From assembly GCA_036852015.1 (NCBI GenBank), contig JAANDG010000198.1, positions 124,001-188,000 on the forward strand: DNA of 64,000 nucleotides, written 5' to 3'. Positions within the stretch are counted from its first letter, which is position 1, and the number at the start of each line of letters is the position of its first letter. The position numbers were made by a program, and so were the translations under genes. This DNA comes from Pelodera strongyloides (Eukaryota > Nematoda > Chromadorea > Rhabditida > Rhabditidae). A model generated the notes under the pieces. The model was not told the DNA's origin. It was given only the letters and a program-made list of their open reading frames with translations, and did not search any database. Positions 34,101 to 45,641 of this stretch are shown piece by piece.

Positions 34101-37025
34101 TGTTGGTGAATACGGCCTCTGGCCTTATCGTTAGGGTACTCTAGTAGAAGTCTCTGTTGCGTTGCGGACGAATTCTTGATCGCTGTCCGTCCGAACTGAC
34201 TGTTGAAAACTGACTGTATATATGTATTCAGACCGAGGCTATCAAGACCCGCCTTCACGGTTCGGCCAAGGGAAAATTGGTCGCCCAGAAGCCCACAGAT
34301 GACGCCCCGAAGGTGGACCTCCAACTGGGAAGCATCAAGATGAGCACCCCACCCAACTACAAGAAGGGAGATAAGGTAAGGAACTGGAGGAAGTGTAACA
34401 GTTACGCCGTTAAAGCGTTATTGTACGTGGTTTCTAAGTTGGACGGTCCCATTCTAAAATCGGTTACAGTATGAAGTACCGCTTTAAACTATTAGCAACA
34501 ATATTTTCGATTGTCGGTCGTGCAGCGGGACAACCAGCTCTAGCAGTGCAACTTCGTAATCTGTTCGCTTTTTAGCTACAACTTGAAACATCGTGGTGGT
34601 GGTTGGTAAATCCCATTTGCATAATTTACATGTGTGTGCATATTACTACGTATGTGACATATATGTGAAGATGGTTGCATGTCGCATATACTTTAAGTAT
34701 TTTCCATGTTTAGGTCGCCACCCGTGCTGCCTACGGAACGGCCCTGGCCAAGCTCGGAGCTGCGAATCCCCGTGTCATCGGATTGGACGGAGACACGAAG
34801 AACTCGACCTTCTCCGAGAAATTGCTCAAGGAGAAGCCGCATCAATTCGTCGAATGCTTCATCGCCGAGCAGGTACAACTTTTGTTGGTCTAGTGGTTTA
34901 CTAGGTAGCCTGTGACAGAGTGGTAAGTCATCGTATTGCGACCCAATCGTCGCAGGTTCAATTCTGATCTGGTACTTTTAGTTGAGCAGCTTTTATGCGT
35001 AATGATAAATGGCAATGCTGAGGATTAGCACCTCGTACATTTTGAAATTATGAGTCCACTGGGCATAAATCGATGTAAAAAGGGGGAACAAGCGCCGTCC
35101 GTATGCTATTGCAAATTTATGTACTTGGTGAAACGTATCTGTAATGGGGTCAATGGGGTGTACTGGGTGTAACTGGGTGCAAAGATGGACTCGGATGGAA
35201 CCCAAACTATGTTAGAGCTTAGGGGTATGGCTATCGCGCTAGGATAAGTTAGTTTCCACTCAACTAATCATTTATGTGTATATTTATGAAGGAGTTATGC
35301 CATGGAGGACCGTAATGGATTGGTGAACTTGAATCTGACGCGTCGCATTATTCCCGTAGTCCTGACAGATAATAGTCGTATATTGAGGAAGAACCCTATT
35401 TGAGTCTGAGAACTCTTTGTCTCCCATTTCAGAACCTTGTCGGTGTGGCAGTGGGAGCGCAGTGCCGTGGCCGCACCATCCCATTCACCAGCACCTTCGC
35501 CGCCTTCTTCACCCGGGCCTGCGACCAGATCCGCATGGCCGCCGTCTCGTTCGCCAACCTCAAGTGCGTCGGTTCTCACGTTGGAGTATCGATTGGAGAG
35601 GACGGACCCTCACAGATGGCCCTCGAGGTATTCTTGCTTTTATCTTCTCTCAATAAGGATGTGTTTGCATATCCTCGGTTCATCAAGCTAGTATAACCTA
35701 GTTGGTATCTAGGTATCTACACGCACAGTGCGGCTCTGTGGGAGCCTATGTGGGGTTTGCGACCAGTTTCAAAAGGGACCAATTTACCCTAATTGTTCAG
35801 GACCTGGCCTTGTTCCGTGCCGTCCCCGGATCCACTGTCTTCTACCCGTCGGACGCCGTGTCTGCCGAGAGAGCCACCGAGATGGCCGCAAACATTACTG
35901 GTGAGGTTTCTGAATGTGACGGACGAAATATGAGAATCATAGTGTGGAAGTGTTCCCATAAACTTGTATTATCTGTGTCTAGGTGTCGTGTTCATCCGTA
36001 CCGGACGTCCAGCTCTCGCTGTCCTCTACGAGAACGATGAGGTCTTCGAGGCCGGAAAGGCTAAGGTAAGTAAATCGTTTATGGTTTATTTAGCGTTTAG
36101 TAGAGATTTTACTAAAAGATATTGCAGCACACACTTTTTGCCTATGAGAAGAAGTGTTAGGCTTTGAGTTCAATGAGCCGTTTGTTGTCTGTGTAACCAC
36201 TGTTTCCCATGGTTGCAGGTGCTTCGTAAGTCCGATTCCGACAAGGTTGTGCTGATTGGTGCCGGAGTTACTTTGTATGAATGCCTGAAGGCAGCCGACC
36301 AGCTCGCCGCCGAGGGAATCAATGCCTGCGTGATTGATCTCTTCACCATCAAGCCTCTTGATAAGAACACCATCCTTGAACAGGTATGCCTATAATATAA
36401 TAATACTAATTATATTTTCTATATTTTTTGTTGGCTGCAGAGCTTTTCAAAAAGTACAGGAATTCGTGAATCAGTTACATACTAGTTACATACTGAAAAC
36501 CGTGGAAATGTTATTTTTCCTGCTTTGGCTAAAAAGAATCTTAACTCTACCGTTCCAGGCCCGTCGTGTCGGTGGCAAGGTGATCACTGTGGAAGATCAC
36601 TACCCAGCCGGAGGTATCGGAGAGGCGGTGAGTATTTTTGATGGTTGGGGAGCTTTGCACACGGAGTCTGTGAACCTGACTGACTATATAGAACGCAGCG
36701 ACAATACATGCAAACTTGCACAAACTAAAATTCGTTCTCTGAAAGTTCGTGGCTACTACTGACTGAACGAGATGTAAAATACCAAATGGAAAAGGGTTCG
36801 ATAGAAATTGGAAAAAACCAAAGTCAGTTGTTTCCTGTATGAACGGCCACAGCTTTTGTAAGCCTCTGTTTCTTGCAGGTCTCTGCTGCTCTGTCCGATT
36901 CAACTGACGTTCGTGTCCGTTCTCTGTGCGTCCAGAACGTCCCCCGTTCTGGACCTCCCGACGTCCTCGTAGACATGTTCGGCATCTCAGCCCGCCACAT
37001 TGTTGAGGCCGCCAAGAAGTTTTAA
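31142..37025 (+). CDS. tkt-1: transketolase
   Basis: 618 residues from 16 exons: 31142-31231, 31648-31770, 31970-32083, 32297-32400, 32598-32656, 32893-33004, 33213-33303, 33847-33948, 34232-34375, 34714-34872, 35433-35627, 35801-35900, 35983-36065, 36219-36383, 36559-36627, 36879-37025. Transketolase moves two-carbon ketol units between sugar phosphates in the pentose phosphate pathway, using thiamine diphosphate. Visible motifs are [13 protein letters not shown], the ThDP/Mg motif beginning [14 protein letters not shown] at 150, VNRLGQS, WHGKPVP, the catalytic Glu in FIAEQN (about 365), GEDGPSQ at 421-427, and IKPLD...[12 protein letters not shown] near the C-terminus. All active-site segments are present and the length is exactly that I recall for C. 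elegans TKT-1. Coding sequence is more GC-rich with biased codons than the neighbours, suggesting high expression. AATAAA at about 37366 is the likely poly(A) signal. Confidence 0.97.
31240..31407. repeat. CCCCATTA hairpin element in tkt-1 intron 1
   Basis: It shares ATTCGGTATGTTTCTG, ACTACCGTATTTCTGCACGAAACT, TTCTCGTGTAGTTCC and GGAGACCCCATTA with the element at 1615-1767. Confidence 0.7.
34032..34120. repeat. near-perfect GC-rich hairpin in tkt-1 intron 8
   Basis: AGACCGTATTCACCAACAC/ACAGGGAGCCCTCCC is mirrored by GGGAGGGCTCCCTG/CGTGTTGGTGAATACGGCCT around a short spacer. The arms are about 33 bp with one or two mismatches. No other copy was found in the window. Confidence 0.85.
34410..34487. 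mobile_element. short TTAA-flanked MITE, family 1 variant
   Basis: TTAAAGCGTTATTGTACGTGG and its diverged mirror TACAGTATGAAGTACCGCTTTAA bound only 78 bp in tkt-1 intron 9. Confidence 0.6.
34905..34975 (+). repeat. tRNA-like sequence in tkt-1 intron 10
   Basis: TGACAGAGTGGT resembles an A box and GGTTCAATTCT a B box, at tRNA-like spacing, with a possible GAC/GTC D stem. The acceptor stem does not pair well. It is more likely a tRNA pseudogene or SINE head than a working tRNA. Confidence 0.4.
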
Positions 37026-37495
37026 ACTGTGAGTGAACTACAAACTATAAATTAGGAACTGTAGTTTGTAGTCATAAAGCTATGATATAAGTTCTTGATT
37101 TAAAATGACCACGTGAATAAGATTGTGATTTTGAAACACTTTTTTAACTACATGTATAGCTTAATTGTTTCACTTTTGGATATACGTTGTGTAGTTTGTA
37201 ATACAGGTTTATGATGTATTAATTGCACTCAATATGTGGGAACTGATTAGCAGCTGAGTTTACGTGTTATTCTATCTTTTTTGCATTTTTATGATTGTTT
37301 TCTATGAATTCCGCATGAGTTGTGATTGTTATTAAATCGTATATCAGGCTTAGATTTTAGATTATGAATAAATATTTTCTTTATTCGGTGTTTATCATAT
37401 CAGTTTATATAGTTAATTACCGGGAGTCGAGAGGACTAACGCGGAAAACCGCTGTAATGTTTAATTTTGTTTTATTAAATTCAGTTGGGTTTCGC

Positions 37496-38288
37496 GGGTG
37501 GCGGTTCCTATCACAATTACAAAGCTGGATTATAGTTGCTGATATCAGCGCAAGTTTTGGAGCAGATGAGCAGTACATGCTAATTTAAAACCTCCATAAC
37601 TGGGATTGACGATTGTTTTGTGGCGGCCTATTGTATACGTTGATGTCTTAAATTCTAAATTGAATTACGGTAGCCTTCTAGGTGACCTTAAACTTTTTGA
37701 AGTAATCATACATACGATGCATTAGTTTTTATTTTCATTTGTCTGACAAGGAGTGAGAGCCATTGAGCCATTGTCGGAGTTCTTTCCATTGTGGGTGCAA
37801 GGTGCAACTTCCCCGTTCGTATTTTCAGTTTATCTCTTTCTAGCGCTCGTGGAATCCTAGTTTCCGGGATTCCTAACCTATTTATAATCGAACGCGAAAA
37901 CAATTTTCTATAGTTGTAGATTCATATCACACTGATCATGTTGAACTACAAAATTGCTAGTGATCTCTGTTTACGGTAGCTTGCATAAGATATTTCTTAC
38001 CGCGTCAAACTTAGCCACCAATGAGTGAATATGCATATAGGTCAATTTCTTGGTATCCCTTTTCTAGTGTCATTCCAAAACTGGCAAGTTGATTTGAATA
38101 CGGTAAAACACTGATGCATGTAGCAATATTTCGCATTGTCTTTTGGCTAGTCGATGCTGGCCTAGATACACCGTACACCATAAATTTATATGGTTGCTAT
38201 GCTAATTATTCTGTGTCTCTATTCAATTCGCTCTATCTTGCCTTTTGTGAAGTTTGTGTTTGCGTGCTGGAACGTGATAAGCCCTATT
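37496..38288 (+). repeat. left copy of a 0.7-0.8 kb direct repeat flanking the retroelement
   Basis: It begins TTTCGCGGGTGGCGG and ends AAGCCCTATTTGT, with the same order of sequence as 43713-44443. Several indels of 4-25 bases and scattered substitutions separate the copies. They bracket the BEL/Pao element and could be its old LTRs, or a duplicated host segment. Confidence 0.75.
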
Positions 38289-38610
38289 TGTGCTGACTCG
38301 CACTTGAATAGTGAATTCCCAGTAGTATTTAACCATATTTCTTTATTATATCCTCGTATATTCATCAAGATCAATATCCTCGTTGGGTTTCTTGGTAGTT
38401 TCAAATCGTTCAATTTCCCACGAGTGTAACAGCAACAAAGGTTGCACTTAGTTTCATTTAAACTGACCACAGTCAGCTAATGTTTAGAGAGTGTGCATAT
38501 GAAGAGAATTAGTCTCGCCCCCTTGAACCCACAAATGGTGATGTAATGTCTGACTAATAAGCTCGTTAGTTAGTATGCAAATCAAGGAGGTTAGTAAAGA
38601 TGCAGACATT

Positions 38611-39106
38611 TGTTAGGTAGCATGAGATTTCTATACACGCAGCTTGCAAAAGATAGATTTCATCTGCCACGCCCCCTTTTTTACAGTACTTAAGCTCATC
38701 CGAAGTACAGTGGATAAGCTCGCTCCAATCTAGAGTTCTTCAAAGGAAACAGTGTGGTTGATCTCTCTGGGATTCCGCGTTACTGTTTCCTCTTCACTTC
38801 TCTGCAAACACGGTGTGGTGATCTCTCTGGGATTCCGCGTTACCGTTGTTAGCTAGCTTCAAAGGACAGTGTGGTGATCTCTCTGGGATTCCGCGTTACT
38901 GTTCCTCATCTCTTCAAAGGACAGTGTGGTGATCTCTCTGGGATTCCGCGTTACTGTGTCTCTTCTTTACTTGTATTGTGCATACGATTGTGTTGAATAA
39001 AGCTGTTATCAAAACAGGTCTCTTAATTGACACATTCCATATACATACAAGACCCAAGTGCTGTCACTAAACGTTGCGACAGTACATTTGGTGCACCGTC
39101 CGGGAA
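38611..39106 (+). repeat. LTR-like block with possible primer-binding site, plus orientation
   Basis: It starts TGTTAGGTAGCATGAG and ends GCGACAGTACA (TG...CA). Inside are a possible promoter stretch (TTTACAGTACTTAAGC), a tandem repeat, and AATAAA at about 38996. Immediately after comes TTTGGTGCACCGTCCGGGAA, which looks like a primer-binding site. Its orientation is opposite to the adjoining gag-pol. The boundaries are inferred; no second copy is in the window. Confidence 0.45.
38735..38985 (+). repeat. four-copy tandem repeat within the LTR-like block
   Basis: The core GTGATCTCTCTGGGATTCCG is repeated four times at spacings of about 55-65 bases, each preceded by CAAAGGA-CAGTGTG or a variant. 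Confidence 0.9.
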
Positions 39107-42100
39107 CTCCTCTTCTTGCCGTGAAGCGAGCCAATGCATTCATGAAGGCTTTGGTTGACAGCGATTTTACGGTATCCAGGTAGATTGCCCTGGTTGTAAG
39201 GCACACAATGGCGAGAATCCACAACTTCTCCTTGCCATTTGGCGTTGTGTAGACAATGGGCCCCGCCATGTCGATTCCAGTGTGCATGAATGGCCTGGTT
39301 GCCATCGTGCGTTCGGACGGAAGGGGCGGTTGCGCCGGGTATGAGAATGGACGATTGCGCTCCTTTTGACACGGGACACAAGCGCGGATGATCTTTTGGA
39401 TGACCGCTCGCGGCTTTGTGATCCAGAAGGAGATTCGTACACGAGCCAGCGTTGGCTGAAGTCCTCCGTGTGTCTTGCGGTGGATATCATCGATAATCCA
39501 GGCCGCCACTCTGCTCTTCCCAGGAACAATCGGCGGGCTGCAGTCGACGTCAGGGATAGGGTCCACGGCCATTCGCTGCCTTGCTCGAAGAATGCCATCA
39601 GAATCCTTGAATGCTCGGAGGTGCTTCAGTTCCTTCTCGTTGTCCGGCTGAGGCCATGCGTGCCGCTGTGAGAGGGAAATGAGACACATTTTCCCCGTAG
39701 TAATCGCCTTGCTCGAGAGCTCCTTGTTGTCGAGACTTCCATTGAGGAAGGGGATCTTCTGAAAGATGCGATCCGCAAATCGACGAGGCTTGGCGATTAG
39801 GCGAATGAAGCGGAGAACGAGTGCGGTGATCCGGGCTCGACGGGTCCATTCGGAAGTTTGCGTCGTGAGCAGTGAAAGCGGTCGAGGGTCCCTGAGCAAT
39901 TCCTGTGGAAGGAGTTCGTCCAAGGAGCTCTTATCTGAACTGGTGACGAGAAAGGCGGGTGATTGCAGCTCTGCAACCTGGTCAAAACTCAAGGATGTGG
40001 TCGTCGGCCATTCACTGCTGCTGAAGTATTTCGCTAGGAAGGATGGCCCATTAATCCAGTTTGACGCGTGGAGTCCACTCGGTGTGGTTCCTCTGGATGC
40101 GATGTCTGCTGGATTTTCTTCCGATGGAATGTGTCCGAAGCGAACCTTTCCTTGAAACACCTTGTCGTTGGCGATGGTGCGGATCTCCCTTACTCGATTG
40201 AGCACGAATACACCATCTTCTCGGGTCGACAGCTCTTTCTTGTTCAGTTGGGATAGCACGATGGTCGAGTCGGTGAAGACAAAATAGTTTCTTGCTTGTC
40301 GACTGGGAATATTTTCCGATACGTGTCGGAGCAGTCGCATTCCGAGTGTCACCGCTTGCAGCTCTAGTTTTGGAATTGTGGAATTTTCCTTGAGCGGAGC
40401 CAACTTTGTCCGGGACATGAGCAAGTGTGTTTTCCCGGAACTTGTCGTGGAATATACAACGGCAGAGTATGCCTTTTCTGAAGCATCGCAGAACACGACC
40501 AGGTTTGCTGATGCAAGTCCTGCGTTTCTCGGGAGGCGAAAAATTGTTCCGTCAACCTTTTCTGCTGTCTGTCGGAATCTCTCTTCCTCGTCCTTCAGTT
40601 CCATGTCCCACGGAATGTTTCTTCTCCAAAGTTCCTGGAGATGGAGTCGAAGTGGAAGAATAACTGGGTCTAACCACCCCAGTGGATCGAAGATGCTGGC
40701 GATTACGCTTGCAAGTCTTCGTTTGGTTAGCGTATCCATGACGTTCACCTTTGCCTTGACGAAAAGCTGATCATTCTCTCTGTCCCACTGGAGACCAAGC
40801 AGAGGAATGGGACCGGTTGAGTTGTCAAGTTCGTTTTCCTTTAGAAGGTTAAGGAAATCGGTGTTGTTGCAGCTGAAGTCTCGTATGCGCATGTCGCACG
40901 TCTCGAAAAAACGCTTTAGGTCCATGATGTGACCTCTCGCCGGATCATCTGTGGACACGATGACGTTGTCCACGTAGGTGCAATCCATTAGATCCTTCTT
41001 CAGCCACGGTGGCACGATCCACCGTCCGCCATTATCCAGGTGGTATCTGAATGCCTGGTTGAGCAGATAGGGACTGCTTGTTAGTCCAAATGGCAAGACC
41101 TTGAAACGGTAGACAAGAATGTTGTCCCTCGTTGGTGGCTTCGTGACGTCGCGAACCCAGAGGAATCGGCAAAGATCTCGATCAAGTTCGTTTACACGAA
41201 CATGGAGAAAGGCCTTTTCAAGGTCTCCCGTCACGAGGTATCGTCCTGCGCGTGCTCGAAGAAGAATTCCTGTGAGATTGGAGACAGCATCGTGTCCTGT
41301 AGGCAGCAGGGAATTAAGGCTCTTCTTTCCTTTCTCCGCAGCACTACCGTCAAAAACAGGTCGGATTTTTGTCGTCGCCTTGTCCATCTTCACGACGCAG
41401 TGGTGCGGAAGGTAGCAGACTTCTCCAGGAGGTCCGGTTTTCCGTTGAGGGCACGCAGCTTCGATCATGCCTCGTTCAAGGTATTCGTCGAAGAGGTCAG
41501 AGACTGCTTGTAGGACGCCTGTCTTGTTCTTCTGTAGGAAGTTTTCCAGACGTTTTGCAGCGATTCCGTAGTTTACGCTCAACATCTCCCGTTGCTCTTC
41601 CTCGACAGGTAGACGAACCGAGATATGCTCTTGTCTGTTTTCCTTCTGGTAATTCGTAGTCCTCTCAAAGAATTGTCGAAGCACTTCTTGTCCTTCTTCT
41701 TTGACCTTTTCTTTGGGAACCATTGCTTCGGCTCCTTCGAGTTGAACTGCCCAGTATTTGTCGAGGAAGTTCTCTTCGGCTCGAGCATCGTGCTCGATGA
41801 TGACCGGTCGCTCTGCGTCCTCATCAGGCTCGTTTTCTTTGCCTTTTAAGACCATATTTGCGACGGTTCCTTCCATGTTGCTCGGGTCCTTGATAATTAT
41901 ATCTCCGCCGACGGTGGGGAGGCATAGGTTGCCCGAGGGAAGATATTCGATACCCGTTAGATCGCACAGCTTGAGCATAGATCCCAGTCCAACAATAAGG
42001 TCCGGTTCCACGTTGGACACATCCTTTCCTGAGTATACCGTCTGCCGTCCTCTCTTGCAGATGTATTCGGCATCCTCCTTGGATGGGAGGGTGGGTCGCA

Positions 42101-42593
42101 GGATTGCTTGGATGCTTGGTGTGATTAAAGCTGCGATCTTGTACGCGTGCCCGTCTGCTTCCACGACCAGCTCAACTTCTGAGAAGTCTTGCCGCTTGTT
42201 GACGTCGAAGGTCTGCAGATTCAGGTGATGCGTCTTCAGCTTCTTGGCTCCCAATCGTCTGGCGAATCGTCCAGATACGAACGTCCAAGTGCAGCCGGTG
42301 TCGTAGAAGACATTTGCTGGGTGAGCTCCGTTTTGTCCACGGATGCTCAGCTTTCCCACCATCATTTCGGAGCCAGCGGATACGGCTGCGATGGCGTCCT
42401 TGGTGTTCTGTCCATTACGCTCCTTGATAGCCGTTGTATCATACTGGCTGATGGCTTGGGTCGCGAGAGGAGCACCCAGAGCGTGGTGCTTTTCCTCTGC
42501 CTGTACTTTCGAGAATGACAGGTGATGTGGATGAACATCGGGCTCCTTTCGAGAAGCGGGACGTGTGCCTTGTGACTTCGCATGTTTGCTCAT
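39009..42593 (-). pseudogene. BEL/Pao retroelement pol, integrase truncated
   Basis: A single 1194-codon frame on the minus strand encodes, in order: a retroviral-type aspartic protease (DTG at 98-100), a Pao-type reverse transcriptase (YLPHHCVVKM... VTGDLEKAFLHV..., active-site box YVDN), RNase H (VVFCDASEK, KLELQAV, TDST), an HHCC zinc domain (DIHRKTHGG ... CVPCQKE), and the start of the integrase core (GIDMAGP, YLDTVKSLSTKAF). Homology stops at about RRGVP near 39107, before the second half of the integrase catalytic triad; the rest is read from the adjacent LTR-like block. The polymerase box is YVDN rather than YVDD, which I believe also occurs in other nematode Pao elements. The reading frame is otherwise uninterrupted. 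As it stands it cannot supply a complete integrase. Confidence 0.88.
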
Positions 42594-43567
42594 CGGCTTC
42601 GTCTTCTGCTGTGCTGATTCTCGGCCGACATGGGACCAGGTGTTGCCAGACGCGATTCAATAACGCGCTCGATGACGGCGCTGTTGAACTTTCTGGTGAT
42701 AGTCTCCAGGAACAATTGATTGTCCACTGGTTCACCGGCGTCCCTGAGTTTGCACACCAGATCCTCGATGACGTTGAGGAGAGAGGCTGAGTTTGCCTTC
42801 GGGTGGAGATTCATCAACTGCTTCAGCAGTTCCTCACGGACTACGCTGTCAGAGCCGAACCTCTCTCTGATCAGCTCCACCGTGCGACGGTAGCCCTCCT
42901 CCGTGAAGGGCTGGCTCCTGACGGCTGTCAGGGCTTGGCCTTTCAGTAGGGTGCGAAGATATTGGAGCTTCACTGGGGCTGCCATGGCTTGGTTTGTATG
43001 AACCGCTTGTTCGTACGCGCTCCAGAACTCGGCAAACTTTGCTACCTCCCCATCGAAGGTTGGCAGAGCGATTTCCGGTAGTCGGAAATTGTTTGTCGGA
43101 GGTTGTTGGGCGCGAGCCTCAGGAATCACGGGCGGCGATGGTCCTCTGGATGGCGGAGCCGATGCCGCTGCCTGCCGTTGGAGTTCCGCTGAGATGCGTT
43201 GCTGGGTGGCTAATTCTTCGAGGCGTTCAATCATCGTGAACGTTAGGTTCTCGCACTCCTCCTCGATTCTTTCCACTCGCTGTGCATACTCGTCTGTTGA
43301 TGCAGCTTGTTCTGCGTCCCCTTCATCAGTGTTTGTGAAGAGTTCGTCCATTTTTTCCTTGAGGGACTTACGACTCTGGTCGATTACCGAGCGTCCCTTA
43401 TTGAGGTGACTTCTTCTTCCCTCAATATACAGGAGGAGTTGCCTCGAATCGTTCGGAAACTGCACTTGCTCGTCCACGTACTTCCTGAGCTGCTCAAGAA
43501 TTCCGTTCAGGGCGGTCACCGCCATGGTGATGGCCCGTTTCTTGCTGGATATCTTCAACCGCGACAT
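42590..43567 (-). CDS. BEL/Pao retroelement gag-like protein
   Basis: 325 residues, directly upstream of pol on the same strand. The N-terminus is basic and helical, followed by an acidic linker and a DUF1759-type gag segment (about residues 160-310: LPTFDGEVAKFAEFWSAYE... LKGQALTAV ... FGSDSVVREELLKQL). DUF1759 is typical of BEL/Pao gag. No CCHC zinc knuckle is seen either here or at the start of pol, although Pao polyproteins usually have them. The stop TGA overlaps the pol start in ATGA, so the pol frame is not simply fused. This could be a normal feature of the lineage or the result of an internal deletion. Confidence 0.8.
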   Translation of the reverse strand: MSRLKISSKKRAITMAVTALNGILEQLRKYVDEQVQFPNDSRQLLLYIEGRRSHLNKGRSVIDQSRKSLKEKMDELFTNTDEGDAEQAASTDEYAQRVERIEEECENLTFTMIERLEELATQQRISAELQRQAAASAPPSRGPSPPVIPEARAQQPPTNNFRLPEIALPTFDGEVAKFAEFWSAYEQAVHTNQAMAAPVKLQYLRTLLKGQALTAVRSQPFTEEGYRRTVELIRERFGSDSVVREELLKQLMNLHPKANSASLLNVIEDLVCKLRDAGEPVDNQLFLETITRKFNSAVIERVIESRLATPGPMSAENQHSRRRSR

Positions 43568-43712
43568 GTCGAACAGTGAGGGTCCTCTGATGCGACTCGT
43601 GGAAGGTGTCGGTATTGACGTTATTTTTCCAGAGTCGAATACTCAGCGTAAGGCTTTTCCAACCAGACTGCTGAGACAGGTGAGATACTAAGATCCAAAG
43701 GCGAATGATTTC

Positions 43713-44443
43713 GCGGGTGGCGGTTTCTATCACAGTTACAAAGCTGGATTATAGTTGCTGATATCAGCGCAAGTTTTGGAGAAGATGAGCAATTTATGCT
43801 ACTTTAAAACCTCCATAACTGGGATTGATTGTTTTCTGGCGGCCTATTGTATACGTTGATGTCTTAAAATTCTAAATTGAATTACGGTAGCCTTCTAGGT
43901 TATCTTAAACTTTTGAAGTTATCATGCATACGATGCATTAGTTTTTATTTTCATTTGTCTGACAAGGAGTGAGAGCCATTGAGCCATTTTCAGAGTTCTT
44001 TCCATTGTGTGGGTGCAACTTCCCCGTTCGTATTTTCAGTTTATCTCTTTCTAGCGCTCGTGGGATCCTAGTTTCCGGGATTCCTAACCTATTTATAATC
44101 GAACGAAAAAACAATTTTCTATAGTTGTAGATCATGTTGAACTACAAAATTGCTAGTGGTCTCTGTTTACGGTAGCTTGCATACGATATTTCTTACCGGG
44201 TCAAACTTAGCCACCAATGAGTGAATATGCATATAGGTCAATTTCTTGGTATCCCTTTTCTAGTCATTCCAATATTTGATACTGTAAAACACTGAAGCAT
44301 GTAGCAATATTTCACATTGTCTCCATATATGTACACCATAAATTCGTATGGCTGCTATGCTAATTATTCTATGTCTCTATTCAGTTCGCTCTATCTTTCC
44401 TTTTGTTTAGTTTGTGTGCTGGTACGTGATAAGCCCTATTTGT
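43713..44443 (+). repeat. right copy of the direct repeat flanking the retroelement
   Basis: It matches 37496-38288 from TTTCGCGGGTGGCGG to AAGCCCTATTTGT. Between this copy and gag lie about 145 bases, an ordinary length for a retroelement leader, which favours reading the repeats as LTRs on the minus strand. No clear TG...CA ends were found. Confidence 0.75.
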
Positions 44444-44577
44444 TGTGATCGTTATCTCGCATGTTTATCAGTTTTCCTTTACGGAAAACCTGCTCAACTG
44501 TCAAGAAGGAATCGTGAACGCGAATCAAGCATCTTGTGACAAAGGAACTCCGAAAGCATGCGTTCAACGCGAACCTG

Positions 44578-44690
44578 CGGTAGTGCGCGGCGAAAAAAGT
44601 CAGGTGCACGGTGCACTTAGAGCTCGCCGCGCACCTCTCCCTGTCGTCGCCAGAGTCTCGCCAGGTACTCGCGAGTGCACTGTGCACCCT
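44578..44690 (+). repeat. GC-rich repeat, inverted relative to 47395-47482
   Basis: GTGCGCGGCGAAAAAAGTCAGGTG and CGCCAGAGTCTCGCC..ACTCGCGAG recur as the reverse complement in alh-3 intron 1. Both copies are GC-rich islands in AT-rich DNA. Confidence 0.6.
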
Positions 44691-45641
44691 TTATTTGGTT
44701 CTGCATCAATTAACGCATTTTCGTACGCCTACTGTTCGCGAAAAGGTTAGCCTGCGCATCAACCGAATTTGGCCATAACATAAATAATGCTTCGTAAGAA
44801 TTCCTATGTTTTCACATGTGACATGTTGAGTAATCCGTGTGAAATCATGTCATCATGACAAATGTTTAAAATATTATCAATAACATTATAGTGTAATTAA
44901 CAACCAATATGACAAAAACTGTTTTCCATCGTTTTGTCATTTGTCTCCTCTATATTAGTGGGAGGGGCGAAAATGAGTAAGTTATAGGTTTGTCATAGTT
45001 TAACGTTGTGTTAGTTTATGTGGCGATCTGCCATTTCATTGAAATGTGTACGTTGTGAACACGTGGTATTTATTGTAATTCACAGACTTGAAAACGTCAT
45101 TTCTGTATTTTGTTATATCCCGAGTAGTACCATTGTAGTTGTTCTTTCAGCTTTCTTTACTTTCAGCATACTCTGATGTTTTGGAACTCGTTCAATTACT
45201 GTTTTCATCAAATTTAAATGTTAAATTATTGTCGTTCATGGTCATTTCCTTTGGGTACGTTGAGTTGTATCGCCTTTTCAATGTATAGGTGCATACGGTA
45301 ATGCCGTTTAAAATTACCTCTCCCTAACCCTTACGACTTACGGCGTCTGCCTACAACTTACTAAATTAGGGTGTCTCCTCCTGCAAATTTTTGTCAATAG
45401 TTTCCTTTGACAATGTGATATAGATATTCTTTACGAAGCATATAAACGATGACTCCGTACCATTTTCGTACATATTTATTTTGACTTTTCGGTACGTAGG
45501 AATTTGAGAACTACAGTAGTGTGGGTATATGGGTAATTGCCACATATCTGGCAATATCAATTTGTAATTATTCAATTCCTAAGGTAAAGCTCCCCACGTC
45601 CCTACTTTTCAAAAAGCGGATATTATGCCATTATGCGGCTG

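Noticed and set aside
39766..42518. Plus-strand open frames of up to 156 codons antisense to pol
   Set aside because: They are shadows of the long minus-strand pol frame, which alone shows protease, reverse transcriptase, RNase H and integrase motifs.
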